NCBI GenBank assembly: GCA_027627225.1 | Contig: CM051034.1 | Coordinates: forward strand, 47,273,048 to 47,337,047 | Source of the DNA: Congeria kusceri | Taxonomy: Eukaryota > Mollusca > Bivalvia > Myida > Dreissenidae | DNA length: 64,000 nt | Reading direction: 5' to 3' | Part shown: piece after piece, positions 1-11,689 of the stretch | How the letters are laid out: every line of letters starts with the position of its first letter | Numbering within the stretch: position 1 is the first letter of the stretch | Made by a program: the position numbers and the translations under genes | Notes under the pieces: generated by a model | Seen by the model: only the letters and a program-made list of their open reading frames with translations | Told to the model about the DNA's origin: nothing | Database searches by the model: none

Positions 1-65
1 ATCGTTGTCTTGTCGAAGGTGCCTTAAATAGATAAAATGAATGGATTCATGCACAAACAGTTACC

Positions 66-349
66 TGATGATGCTGATGCTGATGCCGATGATGATGAAT
101 GTGATGATGATGATGAAGATGATGGCGATGATCATGGTGATGATGACGATATTATTATGATGATGATCATGATGATGATAATTGTAATGATGATGGTGAA
201 GATAATGATGATATGATGAATGTGATGATGATGATGATGATAATGATCACTGTGACAAAATGATGAAAAGGAAAAAGAAGAAGATAATGACGAAGAAGAT
301 GGTGTTGTTGTTGATGATGATGATTATGATGATGAGTATGATGATGATT
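66..349. repeat. GAT/ATG trinucleotide microsatellite
   Basis: About 280 bases are dominated by imperfect gat/atg triplets, with interruptions such as gaagaagat and tgttgttgttgatgatg. In one frame it would read as an acidic Asp/Glu-rich stretch, but interruptions and stops make coding unlikely. It is probably intronic or downstream sequence of the minus-strand gene. Confidence 0.9.
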
Positions 350-667
350 CCAACATATTATCTACTGAGGTTAGACCAATATCGTTTTATGTTGAAATAA
401 AAATATTTTTTTATTAATAACAGTATGTATTTGAAAAACAACATCGATATCTTTTAATAATACTAAAAGTCATGGTCACTTTCATTATCAACTTTATCAA
501 CATCACTGATTTTATCGACTAAGATCTGCTGACTCATACAAAAACAACACCAACAATACAATTATCAGCCGCGCCAGCACAAGAAGAACAAGACAACAGC
601 CGCTAGACAGTATTAGCAGTATTTTAGTACTGAAATAACAACAACAACAGCAGCAGCCGTAGCTCAC

Positions 668-732
668 CTGTTTTGCTCGTCCGAGTTGTCAGTGAAGCTG
701 GACTGCCTGGACAGGGACGGCGAGATGGCCTC
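668..732 (-). CDS. Possible exon of minus-strand filamin-repeat gene
   Basis: On the minus strand an open stretch reads EAISPSLSRQSSFTDNSDEQ followed by N and a split codon, and ends at a strong donor (AACAG/GTGAGC). It is serine-rich and looks like a disordered linker with phospho-sites. The upstream limit is weak: an in-frame TGA lies a few codons before, and the only phase-0 acceptor (GATAGAG/GAGGCC) lacks a pyrimidine tract. A start at 732 would join the 1759-1959 exon in phase 0, which is the reason for choosing it. It could also belong to an untranslated exon or be chance. Confidence 0.35.
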
Positions 733-1758
733 CTCTATCACAATGTTTCACCGTTACGCGTGATGATCTTACGTATGACGCGACGTCGTGATACCGTCAG
801 CTCACGTCCCTGTTGGTAATATAAGACGTTTCGCGATAGTGTATACATGTATGTTTAGCTGTTTTGTGGGTTGTTCATTTCGTATTTTGCTACGAAAGTA
901 TTGTTTGACTACACTACGAAAGTATTGTTTGACTACACTAAGTTTTTCATCTGTTCGCTAGATCAGAAGCTTAAAAATGTAAATGGCTAATTCCATAATT
1001 GAGGAACATGTGATGTATGGAAATTGTTGCATCGCTTAAAATTGTTGTCATGAACTGTCCATGGTATGTGTGAAATCCCGTATGGATGCACATTGGTAAG
1101 AAGAAACAACGTTTTTACCTTACAAACATGATGAAGTAATTTAGCATATAACATGGAAATAACTGGAGATGGTGTACCTCATGTCGCACGTTGTATAATG
1201 AACATTTTATTCAAAAGTTCAAGTATGGAGTTTTCCACGAAAACAAGACAATAATAGCTGAGTCACGCAAATGACAAAACGAGCATTGAACGAAAAACAG
1301 TTTGGCATTAGGCAAGCCGTTTTACCAAAACACTTCTTAGAAATTTATATTGCAAAAATTGTTTAGGTGTAAACTTCCAATATTCGGGAGCGCTTTCCAA
1401 CATCACGTTGGCTAAAATTGCTAAACACGCTGCATACGTGCGCATATGCTACGCTTTAGGATGGGTGGACGACCGACAGAAGGTCAAGTTCTACCATCCA
1501 ATAAGAGCCTTGCTGTCACATGACAATTAATATTTTGCAGTGCGATTTCCGGTAAGTATAAAAGCTGTAATCTTGTACTTGAGCCAAGTTCCACGATGAA
1601 AGTTCTTAATCTCAATCTTAATCTGAACTTAAAGTATTTACCAATGAAATGCTGGGAAAATATGTAACAACCAATTTCATTAGTCAATATTTTAGTTGCG
1701 ACTAAGTTTAAGATTGAAGACTTTCGTAGTCGCGGAGCCATGTAGGGTTAGTTGCTAC

Positions 1759-1959
1759 CTTTCTGAATTCTTTAGCCAATGGCGACGGAGCCAATGATCG
1801 GCCATATTGTTTCAGCACAAGTTCTCCGCGCCCGTCGTTGTCCGTGGTCGTCTCCAGGAAGTCGCCACTCTGGCTCGAAAATGACATCGAGTCGAAAATG
1901 ACGCGGCGTTCATCAGCTCCTTTCAGATTCTTGGCTGACACATTAGATGCCTCGTAAAC
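1759..1959 (-). CDS. Symmetric 201-nt exon, gene with filamin repeat
   Basis: Minus-strand exon of 67 codons, entering at an acceptor (CAATTGGCAG/GTTTAC) and leaving at AGAAAG/GTAGCA, in phase 0 at both ends. The protein starts VYEASNVSAKNLKGADERR and continues through a serine- and acid-rich part (FSSQSGDF, TTTDNDGRGE) to LAKEFRK. I do not recognise a named domain. Joined to the exon at 3585-3775 it gives ...NSPFT-VYEASN..., where the leading V completes the SPFTV ending usual for filamin Ig repeats. This exon therefore probably encodes the segment immediately after the repeat. GC content is clearly higher than in the flanks, as expected for coding sequence. Confidence 0.6.
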
Positions 1960-3364
1960 CTGCCAATTGTGGCAATATGCGAAAATATGAACATATGAAT
2001 GTATCCATGGCGGAAACACTAGTGTTGCATATCGTCCCTTGAAAGCCAGAAGTAAGGACATATGTGAAAGGATGTATGATAGCCCATTTTCGCTTTCAAG
2101 GGACTATACATAAATTAAAATAATTGTTGGAGTAATACGTTTCTAGCATTCTTAGATTTAAATTGGGGAAAATACCTTCTGTTTCCAGAACTCAATGTGT
2201 ACATGGACATCGTACTCTGGCATACTACTGATTTTCAACATTAAAATAAAAAGTGCAAACAATATATAGTTTGAAAATGTTATATGTGTGTTCAAATTTA
2301 ACAAGCTTACACTGGTTGGATTCAAAACCTTTTTAGTACAATACTTTGTCTGAACAATACAATGTATTGTTAGCGAAGGTCACATAATGTATAAGACTGT
2401 ATATGTGTGAATAACGGATTGTTTTGTAAAGAGCTATTTAAATATGACGATTGTATAGGTGCGAACAAAAGTGATACACATACGCCAAATATTATTTAGA
2501 TCAGCATTGTTTCAACGTGGGGGTTGTATAACCTAGGTGCGAACAAAGAGAAGTGGACGAGATCACACCTCCTACATAAATGAAGCGATCCGATTGGCTA
2601 CGAGCGGTCACATGACTATGGGGTGTTTTCCATAGACCATGGGTTTATTTCAATACCCCATAGAAGTCAAATGACGCAGTCTAATGACGTCATTTTGTTT
2701 ATTGTCGTGGCGTCATTGTAGGTGTTTCATGTAAAACTTTTATGTTTTCTTTCGTTAATTTTCAATTGATATCAATATGAAAAGACACCAGTTAAAGGTA
2801 GTCGGTGAGCTCTCGTATGGTATTAATTCACTGAGTGTGTATATCACATACACCCTCAGTTACTAACAGTATAACTAATATTACAATATTCGATGTTTGT
2901 TTCAACCTCACATTTACTCCGTTTAATATGTTATGTTTTTTCAAAAATAAAGCATTACGAGTTTTTTACTTTTTTTGCCAACATTATATCTTTATGATAA
3001 AGAATAACGCAAAATATTGTCTGTCCAGAACGCAAATTAAAAAAAAAATCTGCATTTACGCCACATCAGATCATCGAACATTGTAATTAATTAGCTATAT
3101 CATAATTGTGTTGTGCATTAGCCTAGCACCCGTACCGGATGCTTGCTTAATTATCACGCAATTGATCTATAATTGTTGTTTTGCAAAATACATTTTGTAG
3201 GTTGGTAATTTCGATTTTTCCGCCTCCACGCCCCCTTATAATCCCTAAAATGTGTACCTGCACCTTGGAATTATTTAAGTATGGGGACATTTAAGGTGCG
3301 AATTGCGAATAAAGAGGGTTAGACTCCATATTTACAAGTTATCTCTGAATTAGTTTAAACTTAG

Positions 3365-3545
3365 TTAGTTAAGCCTCTTTGTGGCGAAATTCAGAGGCTT
3401 ATGGCAACATTTTCGAGTCCGTTCCTGGGTAGAACAAGTAATTGGTGTCTTTTGAGAAATATCATTCGAAGCTTCCCGAGTAGGGATCGAACTCACGACC
3501 TCCTCTAAATTAATGCTAAGCATACATGCCTTCACAGCTTATAAC
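3365..3545 (-). mobile_element. tRNA-derived SINE copy (minus)
   Basis: On the minus strand GAGTTCGATCCCTACTCGGG resembles a Pol III B box followed by its T-arm complement, preceded by the usual gaggtcgt. The tail (gagtccgttcctgg, ttgagaaatatcattcgaa) is shared with the SINE copies at 27.7, 30.9, 50.5 and 53.7 kb, so all five belong to one family. It lies in the intron or flank next to the filamin-repeat exon. Confidence 0.65.
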
Positions 3546-3584
3546 AACTCTGTAACACGAACGCTGTAAAGTTACTACCTAGAC

Positions 3585-3775
3585 TGTAAACGGGCTGTTC
3601 TCCGCGTGGTGGTTCTGCCATTTCACAGACACTGTGTGCATGCCGGCGCGTTTGGGAATGAACGTCACGTAAAACGTCCCCTCGTCCCCGCACGTTACGT
3701 CCATGAAAATGTCTTCTGACGTCACCGAACTAAGAGCGTAACGTGACGGGACCCTTTTACGCACAAATGTGTTAC
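3585..3775 (-). CDS. Filamin-type Ig repeat exon (partial gene)
   Basis: Minus-strand exon opening at a good acceptor (GATACTTACAG/GTAACAC) and encoding about 63 residues. The core DEGTFYVTFIPKRAGMHTVS followed by VKW...NSPFT is the characteristic C-terminal half of a filamin/ABP280 Ig-like repeat (pattern G-T-Y/F-x-V-x-F-x-P-x-x-A-G-x-H, then N-S-P-F). Such repeats occur in filamins and in TRIM-type proteins, and generally act as protein-binding beta-sandwiches. The donor is ambiguous. Splicing at ACA/GTCTAG ends in phase 0 and fits the next exon; using the better GTAGTA six bases later would place an in-frame TAG first. The first half of the repeat must lie in an upstream exon that I could not find. 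The parent gene is not identifiable. Confidence 0.75.
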
Positions 3776-4435
3776 CTGTAAGTATCAATTTTATGAAAAT
3801 GTTTAGCAACCATCATAACTATTACTATAGGTACATAATGTATAATGGAATGTTTGATTTTCACATTATCCTGCAAACCGACTGTTGTTACACAAGATAC
3901 ATTTCAACTAATGTTCCATGCGACAACTCGCAGCGCAAGCCACACTATCTGCATTATAAAAACGAAAGAAGCATTTTGTTAATATATGAAAACACAATTC
4001 CAAGAATGTTTGGAAGTAAATGCAAATTTAGAAACAATTTTTTTAGTTTAAAAGATGTTTCATTGCCGTTTTTCGTGTATCAAACTAACGCTATTTATAA
4101 ACAAATGAGAATGCTTTGCTTATTTATATTAACGATGTTAATGAATAAGATATACATATAGAATTGGTTGTGATTTTTTCAATCGCTGAAGTTCTATGCT
4201 TAAAGTGAATAAAAAATGCAGTCTGTTTGCAACATTATCCCAGACCATGCTTTGAATAGAAAAATAAAGTGTGCATACTTTGTTCAGCAAATGTTATTGA
4301 ATCGGAAACTATTTATGCTGCACTTCCCTGAAAACGTTTTATGTAATACTGCTTGTCCTTCTGTAGATATGTTTACACAATTCATGACCTCTTTATGTAA
4401 GAGACCAGTCAGACACGTGACTATATATTGGCACA

Positions 4436-4521
4436 ATACTAAAGCATTGCTACAGAAAAGTCAAATATCTGCCTAAAGTTTAGGCAGATATCTGACTTTT
4501 TTTGTAGCAATGTTTTAGTAT
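4436..4521. repeat. Near-perfect 86-bp foldback palindrome
   Basis: Two arms of about 42 bases meet at position 4478 with essentially no loop (gcctaaa g tttaggc). Only a few mismatches and a small T-run expansion separate the arms. The similarity fades outside atact...agtat. It may be a foldback MITE remnant or a fresh inverted duplication. Confidence 0.85.
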
Positions 4522-5249
4522 TTATAGTGGGACTGATATGTATAATGCGTTAATACCTTGAGTGAAGAGTCACGTTGAACAATTTTGATTTGATATAGAT
4601 ACTGTCGGTTGAAATATCAAATATGACTGTGCAATATGTGTATTGTTGATGCTATTTTTTCGGCGTAGCTGTTCAACTCAGATTTTGACATTTCTCAACA
4701 TCCAGTCAAATGCTGTGAACGTTTCCCGCGAGTAGTTAGATGAATAAATCATAATATTACACCGGCTAATTAAAAAACGTTCCCAATACACTGGTCATGA
4801 AAGAGTGGAAGCATCATATAGATCTACTCAGAAATGAGACTACTCGGTTGTAAACCAAAAAATCTACAAATGCATCAGTTTTAACTACTTATCTAGGGCA
4901 TTCAATTAACATTCTTTACAAACATTGGCCATACACGCCGAATATCTTTTTAAAAAAAGATATTTATTTTTTATATTATCACGTATGTTTTATGAGGAAA
5001 AATACACTTTGTAATATTATAAATATGGGTTATTAAATGAATCGTATATATGGTTCGTTTTACTAGGCTTGGGGAAATTAACGAATGATTGAAATAGTGA
5101 TTTTGCTTTATCATCCTGTTAGTGAAGCTGAGAAAGGAACCTGGCAATGTTGTAAATATGTTTATTCAGACTCATTTGCGTATTCGGTTTAAAAATATAT
5201 GTGTTAACTAATGCTCGTTCAGTCTTTGCCAATAAATAACGACACGCTA

Positions 5250-5671
5250 ATTGCAACGCCGAGGAAGGTCCTTTATATTATGTCGCCAGAACTCGCCAAG
5301 TAGCGGCGATAATTTTAAACCGTTTAAAATTCTCGCCGCTTCTCGGCGACTTTTTATCTCGGCGACTTTGTCGAAGACATGTCGAAGGAATCTCGCGCAC
5401 TCTCAAACACACTCGAACACATTCCGTAAACATGTCTTCCTTTGTCGTAGCGTTTTGCCATTTATTGTACGCATATGTCGACTGAACTCACAATAAAAAT
5501 GTGATTATCGTACTTTGGTCGTTTCAATGTTATGTCAAGGTTGAAGAGAACTCGAACAAATGTCATCTTGAAACAATTCCGCGACCAACTCGTCCGATTT
5601 ACGGCGACTTATAACTCTTCATAACTCGAACAGAACTTGAAGCTCAAATTCGCCACAGTGTGACTGGGTCT
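5250..5671. mobile_element. TIR element, copy 1 (one end truncated)
   Basis: Its right end, gctcaaattcgccacagtg followed by tgactgggtc, is the inverse of the left end of the neighbouring element at 5698. The internal block with actcgccaagtagcggcgat and ctcgccgcttctcggcgac matches the neighbour at about 5850-5905. The left TIR is missing, so this copy is truncated. No transposase is encoded; the open frames in it are shadows of the repeated tcgcc motif. Confidence 0.65.
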
Positions 5672-5697
5672 TAAGCTCAAAACATTCTTGAGCGTTA

Positions 5698-6108
5698 AGG
5701 CCCTGTCACACAGTGGCGAATTTGAGCTACGAGTTCTAGCGAGTTTTGATTCGCCACAACTCGCCGAAACTCGCCACAACTCGCCTGTTGTCATGTAGAT
5801 TTTGTAAACATGCCGTTCTATGTCGCAGTGATGTCTTCTTATTTCTCCAGAACTCGCTAAGTAGCGAAGAGAAACTGTTTAAAATTCTCGCCGCTAATCG
5901 GCGACGTTTTTCTCGTACACGTGTAGATGGCATGTCAAAGGAATCTTGCGGACTCTCGACATAACACGTGTTTGCTGCAAGTTTGGGCGAGTTGGTCGCG
6001 GAATTGTTTCAAGACGAATCTTCTTTTCTCTTCAACGTTATTGTACGATATGCGTACTCGCCAGAACTCGTACAAAACTCGAAGCTTAAATTCGAGTGTG
6101 GCCAAGTG
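5698..6108. mobile_element. TIR element, copy 2 (MITE-like)
   Basis: It begins ggccctgtcacacagtggcg followed by aatttgagct and ends cttaaattcgagtgtggcc, which are inverted relative to each other. It is about 410 bp, lacks a transposase and has many tcgcc/ggcga direct repeats near the left end. It sits head-to-tail with copy 1, separated by a short palindromic stretch (cttaagctcaaaac...ttgagcgttaag). Confidence 0.65.
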
Positions 6109-6369
6109 TAAATATATGCATACATAAAAAGTTTTACATGCTTACGGTGGTATACGCTATAACCATCCGTGCCGTTATAAGTTAAATTCGCAGGAAACAA
6201 TATATACCCTAAGCGAAAGTACAAAGGCCTAGTTTTGGTCACATGACCTGTGTGCATCAATTTTAAAGTATGCCATTAAAGGTCTAGACTTGATAGATTT
6301 ATGCATCGGAACAAAAATGCTGAAGTATAATAACAAGAAAAGTATTTCGAAAAAAAAGAAAATAACAAA

Positions 6370-6440
6370 AAAATGGTTCCATCGGGTTTGAACCCGTGAC
6401 CTCCGGATTAAAAGGCTAGAAAAACCAACTTGCCTACATA
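6370..6440 (-). mobile_element. tRNA-like SINE head fragment (minus)
   Basis: The minus strand contains GGTTCAAACCC, a Pol III B box, flanked by gaggtcac and the complementary gatgg arm. No full cloverleaf can be drawn, so it is a SINE or tRNA-pseudogene fragment and not a working tRNA. Confidence 0.5.
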
Positions 6441-6490
6441 TTCATTAAAGTGTCGTTTCTGTATACAATGAAGCTTAAAAGCTTACGAAT

Positions 6491-6719
6491 ATCAATTCGC
6501 CTAAACAACCATTGAAATATTGGGGCATACAATGTAGCTGTGAATTATCAACCCGAATTACAATTCTCGACATATTGTATGTGTATACAACGATGATGAG
6601 AAATATCAATTCGTCTTCACAATCATTGAAATATTGGGGTATACAATGTAGCTGTGAAATATCAAGTCGCCTACACAATTCTCGACATATCGTATGTGTA
6701 AACATTGATGGTGAGAAAT
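6491..6719. repeat. Tandem duplication, period 113 bp
   Basis: Two adjacent copies start with atcaattcg at 6491 and 6604 and both end near gatgrtgagaaat. Each contains cattgaaatattgggg and atacaatgtagctgtga. Divergence is about 10-15%. It lies immediately upstream of the LINE remnant. Confidence 0.85.
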
Positions 6720-6737
6720 TTAGCTGCCCTCTACGGT

Positions 6738-7422
6738 GAGCTCGGAAGGGTTCCTTTACATGTATGTCGAAAAATTCATATGTTAAAATATTGGCAACAA
6801 ATATCAATTTAGATAATAATCATATTATGAAAAAGGTGTATAATATGCTTACGGAAGATACGTTTGGAAATAGAAACCATGACAAAGATAACTGGGTATC
6901 AAATATAAAGGAATGCCTTAAAACTAATGGTTTTGGAATACGGAAAATGTCGACGTAACTTCTTTAGAAACTGTTAAGAGACGAAATATAGATAGTTATC
7001 ACCAAACCTGGAATTTTGACGTTAATTCATCTTCAAAACTAAGAACATATTCTATTATTAAAAATAAACTTAAACTAGAGACTTATTTGCAAAAGAATAA
7101 TGAAAATAAATACAGATTCGCTCTAGCAAGATTTAGAACGTCATCACACAAATTAGCCATCGAAACCGGCAGATACACAAACATGTCTGTTAATAAACGA
7201 ATCTGTCACTCCTGTAAAATTAACCAAACAGAAACAGAATACCATTTTTTACTTGTTTTCCCAATGTGCAGGGAGCTTAGAATGAAAAACTTCAAACCTT
7301 ATTTTTGTCACTGGCCCACGCTTAACAAATTTGAGTCGCTTCTAAAATCAACCTCTAGTTCTACGTTATATAATATCGCTAAATATATCTACTCTGCCGA
7401 GAAACTAAGAATGGATACTTGA
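6738..7422 (+). pseudogene. LINE ORF2 C-terminal remnant, frameshifted
   Basis: Three consecutive frames give pieces of one protein: ELGRVPLHVCRKIHMLKYW, then NNHIMKKVYNMLTED...NWVSNIKECL, then from about 6949 SLETVKRRNIDSYHQTWNF to the stop at 7422. The last piece has a Cys/His knuckle (ICHSCKINQTETEYHFLLVF, then PMCRELR). This is the usual C-terminal end of reverse transcriptases from non-LTR retrotransposons common in molluscs. Frameshifts near 6808 and 6948 and loss of the polymerase and endonuclease make it a dead 5'-truncated copy. The family assignment rests on remembered patterns. Confidence 0.75.
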
Positions 7423-7670
7423 ATGTACATTTATTTCATCGTGCATTTTACATTAGTACAATTTCCACCATGCTGTTTTGAATTTATCTGTGTAATGAGT
7501 TGACTTGTTCACAATAGTTCTACGTAATATAATACTGCTAAATTTATATATCTTTGCGAGAAACTAAGAATAAATACATTAATTTACAATTATTTTATTG
7601 TACATTTTACACTTGTTAAATTTTCACCATGCTGTTTGAATTTATGATTGAAATGATAAGACCTGTTCAT
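7357..7670. repeat. 158-bp tandem duplication at LINE 3' end
   Basis: The segment from agttctacgttatataata (7357) is repeated from agttctacgtaatataata (7515). It covers the last codons of the LINE frame and its 3' untranslated sequence through ccatgctgtt. The second copy is more decayed and no longer open. Confidence 0.8.
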
Positions 7671-7819
7671 AATGCTAATAAAACTTCATTATTTTTTTAT
7701 GATGCTCAACACTTGCTGGTTATATGCTCCGGTAAATGTGTACTTCTCCATGTCAATATTATTTATTGTGCTTTGACATTGTATAATGTTTATGCAATAC
7801 ATTTTGGACTTGGTAAATA

Positions 7820-9980
7820 AAATAAATTAGTGCAAAGTTTGAATTTGCAATAACGGTATATGACAATGGACATAACCAATAAAGTAGTTGATTACAACTA
7901 ATACCCGTTGAGGACTTTGTTCAATAAGGCATAAATAGCGAAAACACACCATGTTACTTATATTGGCCTCTCAGAATAACAATGTTACTAACTTCACAAA
8001 ATGTCAAGTTAAGGTGTCGACTTTTGTTCATTTCATTATAGATCAAATCAATATAAAATACAAGTGATATATATTATTATCTATCTGTATATTTTTGCGC
8101 AATGCATTTAAATATTATGCACAATACACTCATTGAGTATTCGATTGCTAATGACTTAAGCGCATGACTAAAGCAAAAACAAAATAATTATTTTTTTTTG
8201 AAACCAATTTTTTACATAATAAGGCTCCACCATATGTGGTATCATCTTCTGCAATTATCACATATATTTCTTCATAGGTATCGAGCACTTCTAGTACATC
8301 AATGTATCTGTATCCATCACATGTGAGAAAGAAGCAGATAGATAAAATGATTTCAAATAAGTCAAATACGTGTTAAAATTTCAGTACACATAAACAGTCC
8401 TAAACATTTCAGCCAAAGTAACGTTACAATTCGTATTAAACACGCTTGTGTAATAATCCACAAGAACGACAAACTATGAAAAAAAACACTTAATTGTATT
8501 GCAAATGGTTTAACGGGTGTGTAACCGGTTTTAGATCTGTGTAGCAGATTTGACTTGGCTAGAGACCGGTTTATCTCGTGACCGTTTTGACTTCATTCAT
8601 TCATTATCAGCCCACGTCAAACTGATATTTCGTTATAGTACACTGTACCAGACTGACACATAACTGTAGCGGCGGTGTTAAACCCTTAGCTACTTTTGTT
8701 GATAAACAATGGCTGTCTGAGGTATGGGTTACCTGCCATTGTCTATTCGTTAACACAGCGAACACTATTATAGGACAAAAGAGGATCGAGGTTTAAGTGT
8801 GTGTCGTTTTGTAAAGAATAATAATTGATCTTGTACGTGCTTGTTTAGAAGGATAATTTACAGCCAAGGTATTTATTGCAACCCAGTGTTTTTTCACCTT
8901 AAGGGGAAAGGTGTCGGGGTCCATCAGATGGGGAAATTTTACAAAAAAAATAATTTTTGTTTTTCGAAAAGAATAAGATGTTGATATTCTACTTTGTAAT
9001 TAAACATTAATCAGTTGCTTTACTGCCAATGATAACTTAGATTATCCACTTACATGGTTTGATGAAAACTTGCCGGGAGTGTTTACGAAAATGCCTCTAT
9101 CTTAGTTGATTTTTGTCCGTTATTGGTCAATTTATGGTTAAAAATAAAGCTTACATTCTAAAGAGGATTTTAAGGCAAATATAGAAGAAAAATATCTACT
9201 TTTTAGCAGGAAAATGGGGCCGAATTGGCACTAAAAATACCCCTCATGAACTGCGTATTGCGAAATCGAAAGTTGAATACTGTGTTTCTTTTTCCTGTTA
9301 TATCAGCTTTCTTTAACATCTTACCCTCTAATGACTTACTAAGAATGAACAATTTAAGAGTTGTATTTTTAGGAAGCTGAAGTTAGGCAGAAAACAGCAA
9401 AACTATTCAGATTGTCTTAAATGTATTTTTTACCTGCGTTCAATTTTGATTCTAGGTTGTGAATTAGATTTATATAGTAGATTTACAGCGAGATATATTG
9501 AACAGGAATGTTATCTCATATTAAAATGATTTTTGTTCCGCAATTGTCAGGATGTGGTGATTTATTTCCTTTTTCTGTCTTCAATCATACTTTAAAGGTG
9601 CCTACTCACTGATTGCAAATTGACAGTTACAAAATGGTATGTCACAAATTCAAAACATTAAATAATAGTCTAGTATGGAAAAAAGCGATATAACACTCCT
9701 GATTCAGAAACATTTTGAAAATAACATGATTTTGCTGTTAAGTCATTTTATTACATTTTTTCAAAATACGTAAAGTCTGTAAACAAGTCTTTTTAAAGAA
9801 TCAACAAAAATAAAAGTTTTAATTGTTATTTTTATACAAAAAACAACAAATGAATAAACAAAAGCGTTTTACAAACTTCACAAGTCAATTAAAGTATTTG
9901 TATGCAACATATGTTCTGAAGATGGCAACAGTTGTAACAGCGTTATTTCAGAAACGCAGAGATATGGGATGCAACTATGT
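7820..9980. other. No recognisable gene
   Basis: AT-rich sequence with no convincing exon, RNA gene or complete repeat. Only short chance frames are present. A stretch near 9600 (aggtgcctactcactgattg) looks like a dispersed-repeat end, but I could not delimit the element. Confidence 0.6.
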
Positions 9981-9989
9981 TTCAAACAA

Positions 9990-10251
9990 GAAAGAGTTTT
10001 CATGTGTTAGCTCACCTGAGTACAAAGTGGTGAGCTATTCTGGTCAGTCACCGTCCATCGTCGCCCGTCGTCGTTGTCGTCGTCGTCGGTTGTCGTCGTC
10101 GTGAACAATTGTACTTAAATAACATTTCTCTGATACCGCTCAGCACATTTTAATCAAACTTTACAGGAATGTTCCAGGGGCGGTCCTTTAACAAATTTCT
10201 ATAATTCATTTTAATATATGAAAAACTATGGTTGCCATGGCAATAATCTTA
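9990..10251. mobile_element. Bivalve-type gctcacctgag repeat with GTC run
   Basis: gctcacctgagtacaaagtg and gtgagctattctggtcagtc are followed by a run of cgtcgtcg triplets (10054-10101), then by a degenerate copy of the block repeated at 11.7-12.9 kb (aggaatgttccagggg, ctatggttgccatgg). From experience this arrangement is widespread in bivalve genomes, usually outside coding sequence. It ends where the next element starts (aacaagagctgtc at 10252). Confidence 0.6.
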
Positions 10252-11640
10252 AACAAGAGCTGTCAGAGGACAGCGCGCTTGACTATTCGAAGTATTTCAG
10301 TTGGTACATATTTTTGGAAGAGCAAGCGGCATAAATTTGATGAAATACAAAATTAAGTTATAACTATAACTTCACCAAATTATTCCAAATTTCAACCTTA
10401 CGTAGTTAATAACGTATGTAGTTATAAAAATTTTAACTATAAACTTTAACCATAAAATCTATGTGAAAAACGGGCATAACTCCAATGCCAAACACAATTA
10501 TAGAGAGGTTGGTCCTTATACTGGAGTTGATGCAAAGTTATGTTCCTATTTTAAAGTGAATAACTTATGTAGTTCTGAAGTTACACAAGTTTTGAATATA
10601 AAATTTAACCAGAAAATCTATGCGAACAAGGGGCATAACTCTGACAAAATACAAAACAGATTTATACGGAATGATGCCCCTGACACTGGAGTTGATGACA
10701 AAGGTACATTTCAAGTTGTAAGTGAACAACTTATGTAATTCTGCAGTGACAAAACCTTTAAATATAAACTTTTACCAGAAAATGTGTGTAAAAAGGGGCA
10801 TAATTCGTCAAAATACAAAACAGAGTGATAGGAAATGTTGTCCCTGATATTTGAGTTGATGACAAAGGTATTTTCCTTTTTTAAGGGAATAACTTATGCA
10901 GTTCTGAAGCTACAAAACTGTTGAAAATAAATTTTAACCAGAAAATCTATATGTTAAATGGGCATAACTCTGTCAAAATACAAACATAGTTATAGGTAAT
11001 GTTGCCCCTGATATTGAAGTTGATGACAAATGTATATTGAATTTTCAAACGAATAACTTATGTAGTTCTGAAGTTACAAAACTGTTGAATATACACTTTA
11101 ACCAGACTTTTTTTATGAAAAAGGGGCATTACTCTGTCAAAATACAAAACAGAGTTATGGATAATGTTGCCCCTGATATTTGAGTTGATGAAAAAGGTAT
11201 ATTGAATTTTCAAGCGAATAACTCATGTAGTTCTGAAGTTACAAAACTGTTAAATATAAACTTTAATCAGAGAATCTGTGTGAAAAAGGGGCACAATTCT
11301 GTCAAATTACAAAACAGAGTTATACGAAATATTAAAACTGACATTGGCGTTGAGGACAAAGGTTTGAACTTATTTTCAAGTGAACAACTTATGTAGTTCC
11401 GAAGTTACAAAACTGTTGAATATAAACTTTAATCAGAGAATCTATGTGAAAAAGGTGAATAATTCTGTCAAAATACAAAACAGAGTAAATGTTCTCGTGA
11501 TACTGGATTTGATGACAAAGATATGCTCCAAGTTTGAAGTGAATAACTTATGTTGTTTTGAAGTAAGACTTTTGAATACAAACTTTAATTAAATTCAGAC
11601 TCGGACGCCGACGACGATACCGGGGGTAGTAGAAAAGCTC
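10252..11640 (+). mobile_element. Tandem-core element (pearl/Helitron-like)
   Basis: It opens with aacaagagctgtcagaggac plus agcgcgctt, then about seven head-to-tail copies of a unit of roughly 165 bp. Marker aacttatgtagttctgaag occurs near 10562, 10729, 10889, 11053, 11219, 11386 and 11546. It closes with a gacgccgacgacgatacc end. An inverted relative with the same two ends lies at 19342-19933. Non-autonomous bivalve 'pearl' elements with 160-bp-class cores have this architecture; the Helitron link is inference. The small open frames inside are repeats of this unit and not genes. Confidence 0.7.
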
Positions 11641-11689
11641 AAATATTCTTGAGATATTGTTCGAATAGTACAGCTAAAAACTGGAAAAC

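Noticed and set aside
2618..2668. Hairpin ctatggggt...accccatag
   Set aside because: The arms are short (about 9 bp) and there is no further support for an element or RNA.
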